64,000 nt of DNA from Lethocerus indicus. Taxonomy: Eukaryota; Arthropoda; Insecta; Hemiptera; Belostomatidae. The DNA lies in contig JACDQD010000005.1 of the NCBI GenBank assembly GCA_019843655.1, forward strand, positions 26,856,954 to 26,920,953, read 5' to 3'. Below, piece after piece: positions 28,998 through 41,491 of the stretch. The number at the start of each line of letters is the position of its first letter. The first letter of the stretch is position 1. A program made the position numbers and the translations under genes. A model generated the notes under the pieces. The model did no database searches, was not told the origin of the DNA, and saw only the letters and a program-made list of their open reading frames with translations.

Positions 28998-31900
28998 AAA
29001 CTTATTACGTCGGGGTTTTTTTTATTGAAACCGGACTCACTTTAGCTCCCAAACCCGTCCTGCTGGACACCTGTTAGTGTCTGCCGGCTCTGGGAGTGGC
29101 ATCGGCCAAAAATAGACTTATTCAGACACGACAGGATATAATTCTTTCTTTAATAATCCTAGTTGCATTGCAGCTATGTTCATCCTTCAAAAACTATGTC
29201 GGATGAATAGATATTACACAAATAATTAAAAAGGAATCTGAGAAATTACTTACGTTTTTATACTCATATTTGCCACTACAATTACTATCGTAATTCGATA
29301 CTGATTTTCCATTCCCAATCATTTTAATTACGAATAAGCATTACGGCATAAAGCCGCACCTACATATGAATTTTTCTCAGGATAATTTTAGTAGTAACTG
29401 GGAATTTAAAATATAACAAAACTTGTCTTAACTCACTAATTCGGTCCAACTTAATTAAGATGCTCGCCTGAAAGCTGACCAACCTTTCAGGCTGACTAGG
29501 TTTTGAGCATTCTGAGCAAGACAATTGTTGCGAGGGTCACAGGCGGTTGGGCGGAGGGCCTAATCCCTTTACAGGGACAAGCCTCTGCTTTAGGGCCTAG
29601 TAGTCTTAAGTGCGCTACCCCTAGAAAATGGCCGGCTCGAACACTTGTGTTGTTTTCGAACACTTAAAAGTTTAAGTGGCGAGGATTTTAATACTGGCGT
29701 TTAGTTCGAGCTTAGAATTATTTTTGATTAAATACTCTCCTTCTTGAAGCGAATACAAAATGTAAACATCTATCTGAATTTGAAACGAATCTTCTATAAT
29801 AAACTTACAGTACCCCTACATACCAAAGGGCGAAAAAACAACACAAAATTGATAACAATTATGGCTTCGTGCTTTTCTAGTCTCTGTTTTATTTCATGCA
29901 CAACGTCAACGGACATATGAATAAATGGTGCTTCTTTTGAAAGGGTGATTATATACTTTGGTTTACATATTCATTTTCATCATTGTTCATTAAGGCGGAG
30001 ATACGCTGCCATTTACGAAAGCGCTAGTATGTAATTTCACGTTTGTAGTTTACAAATTGCAATGCGTACTTCATTTAATTTCAAATGGTGTTGATCCTAT
30101 TGAGTACTGCAATGTTCTGGCGGCAAACCATCTTGCCGACACGATAAGGACCCGAAAGGGGTATAAAATAAATAAGGCTGGTGGGTGCAGCGCAAGGATC
30201 AAAAGAAACGACTTCGACAAAAGAAAAGCCGACTCTGATAAAATACAGTTGCACAATTCAGAGAAACGCGGCAAGATTGACGAGGGGGGGAAATTCCTGG
30301 AATGGCCGGTTTGGGGGTTTATGGTGGGACTAGAAATACAGGGTACCCGCAGGTATACTGCCGCTCAGGGCCAACAAAAAACAGGTTATTTACAAATAAA
30401 AACTTTGTAAAAAGTCATGTTCACAATTTGCTTCAACGGATTTGTGGAAAAACGGAAATTTTTATTCAGCATATAGAAAACAAATACTAATTCCTAATTA
30501 TTTATTCTTCTGTTTCCGGTATTTTATGGTAGTTTGGGTTATTTCCGAAATTTTTTTCACAAGTGGCTTATGTTGTGACTCCCTTTAATCATTCCTTACG
30601 CCTCTGGAAGTGAGTTCAACTTTCCCTAATGTTTGTTTTGACAAATACGTCCACACTGTTTCTTATTGGATTATTTATTAACTGAAATGGTTATTTCATT
30701 TTTTTTAAATAGCATCCATTTTATAGTTGTAGAAGTTTACTTTGAGGCTGTGGGGTATGGGCCTATTTTAGCCTCGGTCCAGACCAAATTGTTTGCAGTT
30801 GTGGTCTCTTCTGGAGACTTACACAATTTGAACTATAACTCAAGTTCAGGCCTTGCCGCCCCCCGGGCCAATTTCCTCCCTTCCCCCAATCCCAGCAGAG
30901 CTCCGCTGAATCTTGATTAGGGTTGAACATCGGTACAATGTACTGTCGTCTGCCGCCCCCCAACCCCCCGCCCACACCCCCACGAAACTGTTTCCAGTCG
31001 TCGTATCATAATCAGACTCGGGCCCGGAATCCCCTTTAGCCCCGTTATATCCCGGGACCCTTATCTCGCAACCCACCACCCCTCTACCCACACTCCCACC
31101 GAGGGTGGGCCGTTTGTTTTTTGCTCGCGAATCTATATTTTTTGTTGTACCGATTAATCACGCGGCGGAAAACAAAAACAGGGGACCGCCTGTAATATAT
31201 ACTTGCTTTGATGTTGGAATTGGGGACAGTCAAAAATCTCCAAAGAAAACAAACATATCAAACGCATTATTTGAAATGGGTTGCACTCCATCATTGATCA
31301 CTGATAGGAGGTATTTGAACATTAAATTCCCAATACGGGCTCTATTATTATGTGGGCCGGACAACTGTATAGGTCTAGAGTGCACTGAAGCGCAATGAAC
31401 CGTTTTACGCCCGGTTCGGTCGGCAAATATTTAAATAGTAAGACCGGCCTCTCTGTCGCCGGTTTGATTTATATATCCTACGGCCAGAACAAACCGTGCG
31501 GACTGGCCAGTGTGTGTACACTGGCGTCCAGAAGTATGTCCCCCCCCCCCCCCCTGTTCAAACCGAACCTCGGATAAAACCCATTATTGACAGTCGAATG
31601 CAATTACGGGCCCTCGCGTGTTTGGAATTTGAATGGCGAAGCCGGTAAAGAAGAACTAGGTAATTTTATCCCAGCCATTGTCTTGCAGTCATAGACGTAC
31701 CATTTGAATTGGACTCGATCTAAACCAAACACATATCTTACACTTTTTTACGACAAACAAAACCTCTCGATGCCTGCGTGGAAAAGAGTTTTAGAGATTG
31801 TCTACCGACTCACGCTTGTTCCTGTACTCATCAACGTCAGTATCCCGATAATAATTGCACACGTCTCTTAGTTTTTTACTGACAGAATGTATTTGACGAA

Positions 31901-32509
31901 ATCAAGCAGGTGAAATAGGTTACTGACAGCAGGGACGTTAAAACACGATCGGTGATAATTCTCAGTTTACTGTTATTCACTCTGTGATTTTCCCTCTTTT
32001 TCCTGGAAAAAAAGGGTAAAGGATAAATGTAAAATCCATTTCGAGCGGGGCCGCATTTGCCTAAACAGACCCACAAACCCTAGAATCTAGCATTCTACTT
32101 TTATCGACTCCTTTTCTCTTATTCCAACCCTTCAAACCGGAGCCCATTCATAGACAGTAAAACGTCCCGATGGGCGTCCCTCGGTACTTTACACCAGAAC
32201 GGTGTTTCTTTATACAATGCGTTCTCCCTTTCGGAACAATATAGAACCGTGATGATGCCGCACACTACTCGATTAAAAAATATCAAGTAATTACTGATAA
32301 AACAAAACTCTGTGCTGCATAAATTTGAATGGATCGAAACTTTTTTCCTTAATTACACAGAACAAAAAAAATTTATATTGTCCATTCTCAAAAATGAAAG
32401 CAGGTACTGGACACAACGCTGATTTTTTAAATTATAATAGAACATCATTTTATTATATATTTATTATTTGAATAGCGAATTAAAGCTCGCCCAAACGCGT
32501 TTTAATTAG
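28998..32509. other. Intergenic or intronic DNA after the tRNA
   Basis: No gene recognised. A 117-codon frame at 30057-30410 is basic and hydrophilic but has no recognisable motif. A poly(C) tract lies at 31540-31554, next to an 8-bp hairpin (GCCAGTGT...ACACTGGC) at 31506-31525. The left TSD of the composite element begins at 32510. Confidence 0.5.
29016..29023 (+). terminator. Pol III terminator of tRNA-Thr
   Basis: Eight consecutive T residues on the sense strand, 19 nt after the mature tRNA 3' end. A T-run of four or more is the usual Pol III stop signal. Confidence 0.85.
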
Positions 32510-32520
32510 AATATAATGTG
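32510..32520. repeat. Target-site duplication, left copy (composite PLE)
   Basis: AATATAATGTG, identical to 46872-46882. The two copies lie directly outside the ends of the 14.35-kb composite, which identifies its outer limits as the product of one insertion. Confidence 0.85.
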
Positions 32521-32564
32521 TAGGTTTGTGATGTTTCTGTCTCCTCTCGCTGGTTAGGTCTTTT

Positions 32565-32601
32565 GCTAGACCGGTTTCGGCTGCTCGCCATCTTCAGCAG
32601 C
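32565..32601 (-). ncRNA. Hammerhead ribozyme motif, left PLE arm
   Basis: Minus-strand match to the hammerhead core: stem I GCUG, then CUGAAGA (fits CUGANGA), an unpaired U, stem II GGC-GAGCA-GCC, then GAAA, a short palindromic ACCGGU that would form a minimal stem III (possibly as a dimer), and a GUC cleavage triplet. The predicted cut lies between 32569 and 32568. Stem I closes with UAGC (one G-U pair). PLEs of many animals are known to carry such ribozymes. The sequence is identical to the right-arm copy. Confidence 0.8.
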
Positions 32602-32979
32602 GGTGTTAGTCACTGTTAGCACTTTGGATGTTTTTTGGGGATCCTCACTGCACTGTTACTTTCACATGTACTGTAATGTTTGTCAGTATGTCAGTCGTTT
32701 ATATATGTGTTCTGTTATTGTTATTGGGGGTTATGTTTGTCTTCGGATTTTGTTAATCCGTTTTCTAGGTGAGTCAGATTGTCGGAAGGGGGTGGTGTGG
32801 TGCTAGGGTGGGTGTGATCCTTTAAGAGGACATAGGTGTAAATATCGCGTCACTCTGGGAATTCATTTTCTCATTTATAATGTTGTTTTTCTTATGTTTG
32901 AAGATCTCCAGGTTTTCTATAATGTCTAATTCTTTTCCTTTTTTACCTGGGTGTAATAATTTTAAAGATCTTGTGATGT

Positions 32980-33591
32980 TCATTGTGTTTCGTGCCCGGT
33001 GTTTATAATATGGTTGGCGAAATTGGAATCTGTTTTGCTTTTTTAATAGTTTTGTTATTGTATTGGCGGGATATCGGTTGTTCTTTGCAACTTGGAGGAT
33101 TGTTTTATGTTCATTGTCATATTTTTCGTTGGATAAGGGGTATTTGTTTAGTCTGTCTGTTAGGTATTTTAGTGCCGCTAGTTTGTGTTGGTGTGGGTGG
33201 TTGGATTGTTGGTGATGATGGTGTCTGTGGTGGTATCATCGCTAAAAATGTCAAATGTGAGTCTTTTTCTTTTTTTATGGTGACGTCTAAGAAATTAATT
33301 TGGTCGTCTTTTTCTTTCTCTATCGTGTATTGTATTTTTGGGTGGAGTTCGTTTGGGAATTCTATTGTTATATTCTTTGTCAGGTGTGATTTTAAGAGTT
33401 TAATCCTTTCTTTGATTGGTATAGACGTGTAATAGTTATTTATGTCCAATGATATTAATTTTGTTTTTCTAGTTGTTTTAGTTGTGTTTATGGAGTTTAT
33501 TAGTTCTAATGTGTTTTTGCTGTGTAATTGTTGTTTAGGGTGATTTTTTCTTTAATTATTTTCGCGATGTGTTAGGCTATTTTATATATCC
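32980..33591 (-). pseudogene. PLE reverse transcriptase remnant, GIY-YIG deleted
   Basis: Reads from about 33586 leftwards. RT motif A is visible as SLDINNYYTSIP, with the catalytic Asp at about 33446, and the later INFLDVTI block is present. The central RT part with the glycine-proline motif and the YxDD box is missing between them. Relative to the right arm there is a further 299-bp deletion that removes most of the GIY-YIG endonuclease, leaving only its end (FANHIINTGHETQ and the stop at 32980-32982). Two frame breaks after HLTF are shared with the right arm. Not functional. Confidence 0.8.
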
Positions 33592-33615
33592 ACGGATAGC
33601 GGATATATAAAATAG
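33577..33615. repeat. Foldback at the left PLE/satB junction
   Basis: CTATTTTATATATCC (33577-33591) and its exact reverse complement (33601-33615) flank a 9-nt spacer. The right junction contains only one half of this inverted repeat, at 45461-45475. The extra half on the left may be the scar of snap-back DNA synthesis at the junction. Confidence 0.75.
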
Positions 33616-34036
33616 AGTTGTCGATTGGATAGCGGGGGTCGTGGGGGAGGTTCCGGGCAGCACGGAGGGTAGGAGGCCGGGGGGACTATGTGAGTTGTCG
33701 ATTGGATAGCGGGGGTCGTAGGGGATGTTCCGAGCGGCAAGGCGGGTAAGTGGCAAGAGGGAGGATGTGAGTTGTCGATTGGATAGCGGGGGTCGTGCCG
33801 AAGTTCCGGATGGACCGGCGAGTAGGTGGCCGGAGAGAGGATGTAAGTTGTCGATTGGATAACGGGGGTCGTGGGGGAAGTTCCGGGTGGACCGGCGGGT
33901 AGGAGGCCGGGGGGACGATATGAGTGGTCGACGGGCTAGCGAGGGTCGTGGGGTAAGTTCCGGGTGGCACGGTGGGTAAATGGCCGGAGGATGGATGTGA
34001 GTTGTCGATTAGAAAGAGGGGGTCGTGAGGGACGTG
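33615..34036 (-). repeat. satB satellite, left block (77-bp monomer)
   Basis: About five and a half monomers. Anchor GAGTTG-like sites at 33615, 33692, 33769, 33845, 33922 and 33999 give a 76-77 bp period. It is G-rich on the plus strand, the reverse complement of the right satB block. Individual monomers differ by several substitutions. The block passes into satA near 34037 at a stretch where both repeats share a CCGGG...CGTGGG-like core. Confidence 0.85.
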
Positions 34037-37000
34037 CCGGGCACCGTGGGACGGACAACGGGACGCTCACTACACACTCCGAGAGGGAAACACGAGTCGT
34101 CGGTCAGGCCGACTCAACAAGTCTGTTCTCTCCCGGAGGCGGGGCTCCCGGCCGAACACATTGGGCCGCGCGCTGGACGCATCTCGTAAGGGCCAACGAG
34201 TGGTCATCCCGGGCACCGTGGGACGGACAACGGGACGCTCACTACACACTCCGAGAGGGAAACACGAGTGGTCGGTCAGGCCGACTCAACAAGTCTGTTC
34301 TCTCCCGGAGGCGGGGCTCCCGGCCGAACACATTGGGCCGCGCGCTGGACGCATCTCGTAAAAGGCCAACGAGTGGTCATCCCGGGCACCGTGGGACGGA
34401 CAACGGGACGCTCACTACACACTCCGAGAGGGAAACACGAGTGGTCGGTCAGGCCGACTCAAGTCTGTTCTCCCAGGTCGGGGCTCCCGGCCGAACACAT
34501 TGGGCCGCGCGCTGGACGCCATCTCGTAAAGGCCAACGAGTGGTCATCCCGGGCACCGTGGGACGGACAACGGGACGCTCACTACACACTCCGAGAGGGA
34601 AACACGAGTGGTCGGTCAGGCCGACTCAACAAGTCTGTTCTCTCCCGGAGGCGGGGCTCCCGGCCGAACACATTGGGCCGCGCGCTGGACGCATCTCGTA
34701 AAAGGCCAACGAGTGGTCATCCCGGGCACCGTGGGACGGACAACGGGACGCTCACTACACACTCCGAGAGGGAAACACGAGTGGTCGGTCAGGCCGACTC
34801 AACAAGTCTGTTCTCTCCCGGAGGCGGGGCTCCCGGCCGAACACATTGGGCCGCGCGCTGGACGCCTCTCGTAAAAGGCCAACGAGTGGTCATCCCGGGC
34901 ACCGTGGGACGGACAACGGGACGCTCACTACACACTCCGAGAGGGAAACACGAGTGGTCGGTCAGGCCGACTCAACAAGTCTGTTCTCTCCCGGAGGCGG
35001 GGCTCCCGGCCGAACACATTGGGCCGCGCGCTGGACGCATCTCGTAAGGGCCAACGAATGGTCATCCCGGGCACCGTGGGACGGACAACGGGACGCTCAC
35101 TACACACTCCGAGAGGGAAACACGAGTGGTCGGTCAGGCCGACTCAACAAGTCTGTTCTCTCCCGGAGGCGGGGCTCCCGGCCGAACACATTGGGCCGCG
35201 CGCTGGACGCCTCTCGTAAAAGGCCAACGAGTGGTCATCCCGGGCACCGTGGGACGGACAACGGGACGCTCACTACACACTCCGAGAGGGAAACACGAGT
35301 GGTCGGTCAGGCCGACTCAACAAGTCTGTTCTCTCCCGGAGGCGGGGCTCCCGGCCGAACACATTGGGCCGCGCGCTGGACGCATCTCGTAAGGGCCAAC
35401 GAATGGTCATCCCGGGCACCGTGGGACGGACAACGGGACGCTCACTACACACTCCGAGAGGGAAACACGAGTGGTCGGTCAGGCCGACTCAACAAGTCTG
35501 TTCTCTCCCGGAGGCGGGGCTCCCGGCCGAACACATTGGGCCGCGCGCTGGACGCATCTCGTAAGGGCCAACGAATGGTCATCCCGGGCACCGTGGGACG
35601 GACAACGGGACGCTCACTACACACCTACGAGTGGTCGGAGGCCGACTCAACAAGTCTGTTCTCTCCCGGAGGCCGCTCCTCGGGCCGAACACATTGGGCC
35701 GCGCGTGGCATCTCGTCAAGGGGCAACGAGGATCCCGGCACCGTGACGGACAACGGACGACAACGGGACGCTACACACCACTCCGGTGGTGGTCAGGCCG
35801 ACTCAAGCAAGTCTGTTCTCTTGACGGCCAAAACTCACACTCCGAGAGGGACGATCTCACGAGGGTCGGTCCAACAAGTCTGTTCATTCCTGCCGGAGGA
35901 TCGGACAACGGCTCCCGACGCTCGACTACACACTCTCCGGAGTCATCCCGGGTCACCGACGGACAACAGGACGCTCCGCCGACTCAACAAGTCTGTTCTC
36001 TCGGAGGCGGGGCTCCCGGCCGCACATCTCCCGGCACCGTGGGACGGACAACGGGACGCTCACTACACACTGAAACACGAGTGGTCGGTCAGGCCGACTC
36101 AACCGGGGCTCGAACAAGGACGCCTCTCGTAAAGGCCAACGAGTGGTCAATGGGACGGACAACAGGACGCTCACTCATCGAGAGGGAAACACGTCAGGCC
36201 GACTCAACAACCGTCGGTCAGGCCGACTCACTGGAGAGGGAAGTGGTCATTCCGAGAAACACGAGTGGTCGGTCAGGAGGTGCAGGGCTCCGAACACATT
36301 GGGCCGCGCGCTGGACGCCTCTCGTAAACAACTGCACCGTGGGCCGCGCGCTGGACGCCTCCGCAGGGCTAAAAGGCCACGCCTCTCGTAAAAGGGTCTG
36401 AGTGGTCATCCCGGGCACCGTGGGACGGACAACGGGACGCTCTACACCTTGAGGGAAACACGAGTGGTCGGTCAGGCCGACTCAACAAGTCTGTTCTCCC
36501 TTACGGAGGTGGGCTCCCGCCGAACACATTGGGCCGCTGGACGCATCTCGTAAAAGGCAACGAGTGGTCATCCCGGGCACCGTGGGACGGACAACGGGAC
36601 GCTCACTACACACTCCGAGAGGGAAACACGTGGGGTCGGTCAGGCCGACTCAGCAAGTCTGTTCTCTCCGGAGGCGGGCTCCCAGGCCGAACACATTGGG
36701 CCGCGCGCTGCGACGCCTCTCGTAAAGGCCAACACGAATGGTCATCCCGGGCACCGTGGGACGGACAAGGGACGCTCACTACACTCGAGGAGGACGGTGG
36801 TCAGTCAGGCCGACTCAACAAGTCTGTTCTCTCCAGGCGGGGCTCCCAGCCGAACACATTGGGCCGCGCGCTGGACCTCTCGTAAAGGCCAAGCGAATGG
36901 TCATCCCGGGCACCGTGGGACGGACAACAGGACGCTCACTACACACTCCGAGGAAAACACGAGTGGTCGGTCAGGCCGACTCAACAAGGTCTTCTCTCCC

Positions 37001-40000
37001 GGAGTCAGGGCTCCCAGCCGAACATTGGGCCGCGCGCTGGACGCATCTCGTAAAAGGCCAACGAATGGTCATCCCAGGCACCGTGGGACGGACAACGGGA
37101 CGCTCACTACACACTCCGGAGGAGAAACACGAGGTGGTCGGTCAGGCCGACTCAACAAGTCTGTTCTCCCGGAGGCAGGCGGGGCTCCCGGCCGAACACA
37201 TTGGATTGGGCCGCGCGCTGGACGCCTCTCATGTAAAGGTCCAACAGAGTGGTCATCCCGGGCACCGTGGGACGGACAACAGGACTCTCACTACACACCT
37301 CCGAGAGGAAACACGAGTGGTCGGTCAGGCCGACTCAACAAGTCTGTTCTCTTACGGAGCGGGGCTCCGGCCGAACACATTGGGCCGCGCGCTGGACGCA
37401 TCTCGTAAAGGCCAACAGTGGTCATCCCGGGCACCGTGGGACGGACAACAGGACGCTCACCACTCCGAGAGAAGCGGTGGTCGGTCGAGGCCGACTCAGC
37501 AAGTCTGTTCTCTCCCGGAGGCGGGCTCCCGGCCGAACACACGGTGAGCCGCGCGCTGGACGCATCTCGTAAAGGTCCCAGCGGAATGGTCATCCCAGGC
37601 ACCTTGGGACGGACAACGGGACGCTCACTACACACTCCGGGGAGGAAACACGAGTGGTCGGTCAGGCCGACTCAACAAGTCTGTTCTCGGAGTCGGGGCA
37701 CCAGCCGAACACATTGGGCCGCGCGCTGGACGCCTCTCGTAAAAGGCCAACAGGTGGTCATCCCGGGCACCGTGGGACGGACAACGGGACGCTCACTACA
37801 CACTCGAGGGAAACACGAGTGGTCGGTCAGGCCTCAACAAGTCTGTTCTCTCCGGAGGCGGGGCTCAGCCGAACACATTGGGCCGCGCGCTGGACGCATC
37901 AAGTAAAGGCCAACAGGTGATCCGGGCACCGTGGGACGGACAACAGGACGCTCACTACACACTCGGGGAAACACGGTCGTGGTCAGGCCGACTTCAACAA
38001 GTCTGTTCTCTCCCGGGCGGGGCGAACACATTGGGCCGCGCGCTGGACGCATCTCGTAAAGGCCAACGAGTGGTCATCCCGGGCACCGTGGGACGGACAA
38101 CGGGACGCTCACACACACTCAGGGAAACACGAGTGGTCGGTCAGGCCGACTCAACAAGTCTGTTCTCTCCCGGAGGCGGGGCTCCCGGCCGAACACATTG
38201 GGCCGCGCGCTGGACGCATTTCGTAAGGGCCAACGAATGGTCATCCCGGGCACCGTGGGACGGACAACGGGACGCTCACTACACACTCCGAGAGGGAAAC
38301 ACGAGTGGTCGGTCAGGCCGACTCAACAAGTCTGTTCTCTCCCGGAGGCGGGGCTCCCGGCCGAACATTGGGCCGCGCGCTGGACGCATCTCATAAAGGC
38401 CAGCAGTGGTCATCCGGGCACCGTGGGACGGACAACAGGACGCACTACTACACACTCCGAGGGAAACACGAGTGGTCGGTCAGGCCGACTCAACAAGTCT
38501 GTTCTCTCCCGGAGGCGGGCTCCCGGCCGACACATTGGGCCGCGCGCTGGAATGCATTTAAATGAGGGCCAGCAGATGAATCATCCCGGGCACCGTGGGA
38601 CCCGGACAACGGGACGCTCACTACACACTCCGAGGAGGGAGTTAGTCGGTCAGGCCGACTCAGCAAAGTCTGTTCTCTCTCGAGCAGGGCTCAGCCCGAA
38701 CACATTGGGCCGCGCGCTGGACGCATCTCGTAAAGGCCAACGGTGGTCATCATCAGTGGGACGGACAGCAGGACGCTGCACACCCGAGGAGGAAAACGAG
38801 TGGTCGGTCAGGCCGACTCAACAAGTCTGTTCTCTCTCCCGGAGGCGGGCTGACCCGAACACATTGGGCCGCGCGCTGGACTGCATCTCGAAGTAAAGGA
38901 GCCAGCAGTGCAGATGTCCAAGACGTGTGGGACGGACAACGGGACGCTCACTGCACTCCGAGGGAGGCACGAGTAGTCGGTTAGGGCCGACTCAACAGGT
39001 CAATTCTCTGAGGCGGAATACATTGGCCGCGCGCTGGACGCATCTCGTAAAGGCCAACAGTGAGTCATCCCGGGCACCGTGGGACGGACAGGACGCTCAC
39101 TACACAGAGCTTGAGAGAGTGAGTCGGTCAGGCCGACTCAACAAGTCTGTTCTCTCCCGAGTCAGAAGCTCCGGCCGAACACATTGGGCCGCGCGCTGGA
39201 CGCATTCGTAAGGCCAACGAATGGTGGTCATCCCGGGCACCGTGGGACGGACAACGGGACGCTCACTACACACTCCGAGAGGAAACACGAGTGGTCGGTC
39301 GGCCGACTCAACAAGTCTGTTCTCTCCCAGGAGGCGGGGCTCCCGCCCGAACACATTGGGCCGCGCACTGGTGCATCTCGTAAGACCAGGTGGTCATCCC
39401 AGGCACCGTGGGACGGACAACAGGACGCTCACACACCTCCCGAGAGCACGAAGTGGTCGGTCAGGCCGACTCAACAGGATCTGTTCTCTCCCGGAGGCGG
39501 GGCTCCCGGCCGAACACATTGGGCCGGCGCTGGACGCACTGTTCACAGTAAGGGCCAACAGATGGTCATCCCGGGCACCGTGGGACGGACAGGACGCTCA
39601 CTACACACTCCGAGAGAAACACGGTGGTCGGTCGAGGCCGACTCAACAAGTCTGTTCTCTCGGAGGCAGGGCTCCCGGCCGAACACATTGGGCCGCGCGC
39701 TGGACGCTCTCGTAAAAGGTCTACGAGTGGTCATCCCGGGCCGTGGGACGGACACAGGACGCTCACTACACACTCCGAGAGAGAAACACGGTGGTCGGTC
39801 AGGCCGACTCAACAAGTCTGTTCTCCCGGAGCGGGGCTCCGGCCGAACACATTGGGCCGCGCGCTGGACGCCTCTCGTAAAAGGTCAACGAGTGGTCATC
39901 CCGGCACCGTGGGACGGACAACAGGACGCTCACTACACTCGAGAGGAAACACGGTGGTCGGTCAGGCCGACTCAACAAGTCTGTTCTCTCCCGGAGCAGG

Positions 40001-41391
40001 GCTCCAGCCGAACATTGGGCCGCGCGCTGGACGCTCTCGTAAAGGTCTACAGTGGTCATCCCGGGCACCGTGGGACGGACAACAGGACGCTCACTCACTA
40101 CACTCCGAGGAGAAACACGAGTGGTCGGTCAGGCCGACTCAACAAGTCTGTTCTCTCCCGGAGGCAGGGGCTCGGCCGAACACATTGGGCCGCGCGCTGG
40201 ACGCCTCTCGTAAAAGGTCAGGTGGTCATCCCGGGCACCGTGGGACGGACTACAGGACGCTCACTACACACTCCGAGGAGAGCACGGTGGTCGGTCAGGC
40301 CGACTCAACAAGTCTGTTCTCTCCCGGAGGCGGGGCTCCAACCGAACACATTGGGCCGCGCGCTGGACGCCTCTCGTAAAGGCCAACAGTGGTCATCCCG
40401 GGCACCGTGGGACGGACAACGGGACGCTCACTACACACTCCGAGAGGGAAACACGAGTGGTCGGTCAGGCCGACTCAACAAGTCTGTTCTCCACGGAGGC
40501 GGGGCTCCCAGCCGAACACATTGGGCCGCGCGCTGGACGCCTCTCGTAAAGGCCAACGAGTGGTCATCCCGGGCACCGTGGGACGGACAACGGGACGCTC
40601 ACCTCCGAGAGGGCACGAGTGGTCGGTCAGGCCGACTCAACAAGTCTGTTCTCTCCCGGAGGCGGGGCTCCCGCCGAACACATGGGCCGCGCGCTGGACG
40701 CCTCTCGTAAAGGCCAACAGGTGGTCATCCCGGGCACCGTGGGACGGACAACGGGACGCTCACTACACACTCGAGAGGGAAACACGAGTGGTCGGTCAGG
40801 CCGACTCAACAAGTCTGTTCCTCCCGGAGGCGGGGCTCCCGGCCGAACACATTGGGCCGCGCGCTGGACGCCTCTCGTAAAGGCCAACGAGTGGTCATCG
40901 GGCGCGTGGGACGGACAACGGGACGCTCTACACACTCGAGAGGAAACACGAGTGGTCGGTCAGGCCGACTCAACAAGTCTGTTCTCTCCCAGGCAGGGCT
41001 CGCCGAACACATTGGGCCGCGCGCTGGACGCCTCCGTAAAGGGCCAACGAGTGGTCATCCCGGGCACCGTGGGACGGACAACGGGACGCTCACTACACTC
41101 CGAGAGGGAAACACGGTGGTCGGTCAGGCCGACTCAACAAGTCTGTTCTCTCCCGGAGGCAGGGCTCCCGGAGGCATTGGGCCGCGCGCTGGACGCCTCT
41201 CGTAAAGGCCACGGTGGTCATCCCGGGCACCGTGGGACGGACAACGGGACGCTCACTCCTACACTCGAGGGGGACCACGGTGGTCAGTCGAATGGAAGCT
41301 CAGCAGTCTGTTCCTCCCAGGCAGGGCTCCGCCGAACACATTGGGCCGCGCGCTGGACGCCTCTCGTAAAGGCCAACGAGTGGTCATCCCG
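34037..41391. repeat. satA satellite (172-173 bp monomer)
   Basis: Roughly 43 tandem monomers. In the clean part (to about 35620) the anchor CGCTGGAC falls at 34171, 34343, 34510, 34683, 34856, 35029, 35201, 35374 and 35546, giving 172-173 bp spacing with one 167-bp unit. Monomers are nearly identical, differing mainly at a CTCGTAAGGGCC/CTCGTAAAAGGCC site that partly alternates. From about 35625 to the gap they carry many small deletions and G-to-A changes, and mean spacing drops to about 165 bp. The monomer contains the hairpin GTCGG-TCAGG-CCGAC. Two of the three plus frames have no stop codon, which explains the long false ORFs. The array runs into an assembly gap, so copy number is a minimum. 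Confidence 0.93.
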
Positions 41392-41491
41392 NNNNNNNNN
41401 NNNNNNNNNNNNNNNNNNNNNNNNNNNNNNNNNNNNNNNNNNNNNNNNNNNNNNNNNNNNNNNNNNNNNNNNNNNNNNNNNNNNNNNNNNN
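41392..41491. other. Assembly gap (100 N)
   Basis: Exactly 100 N, the conventional placeholder for a gap of unknown length. satA lies on its left and degenerate satB on its right, so the satA/satB junction on this side is not seen. Confidence 0.98.

Larger units (their letters stand above)
32519..33591 (-). repeat. Left arm of the ~1-kb inverted repeat (PLE)
   Basis: Reverse complement of 45461-46832, apart from a 299-bp deletion. The outer segment pairs with no net length change from 32519 to about 33030. The inner segment also pairs colinearly. The last bases at 32519-32520 overlap the TSD by chance identity (TG). Confidence 0.9.

Noticed and set aside
28865..29077. 70-codon frame across the tRNA gene
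   Set aside because: It overlaps a clear tRNA-Thr and has no protein-family signal.
30057..30410. 117-codon hydrophilic frame
   Set aside because: No recognisable family, no promoter or splice context; length is within chance for this window.
34846..40710. Long open frames (up to 508 codons) in satA
   Set aside because: They follow from the absence of stop codons in two frames of a tandem satellite and change frame with each 172/173-bp monomer. No domain is recognisable and overlapping frames say different things.
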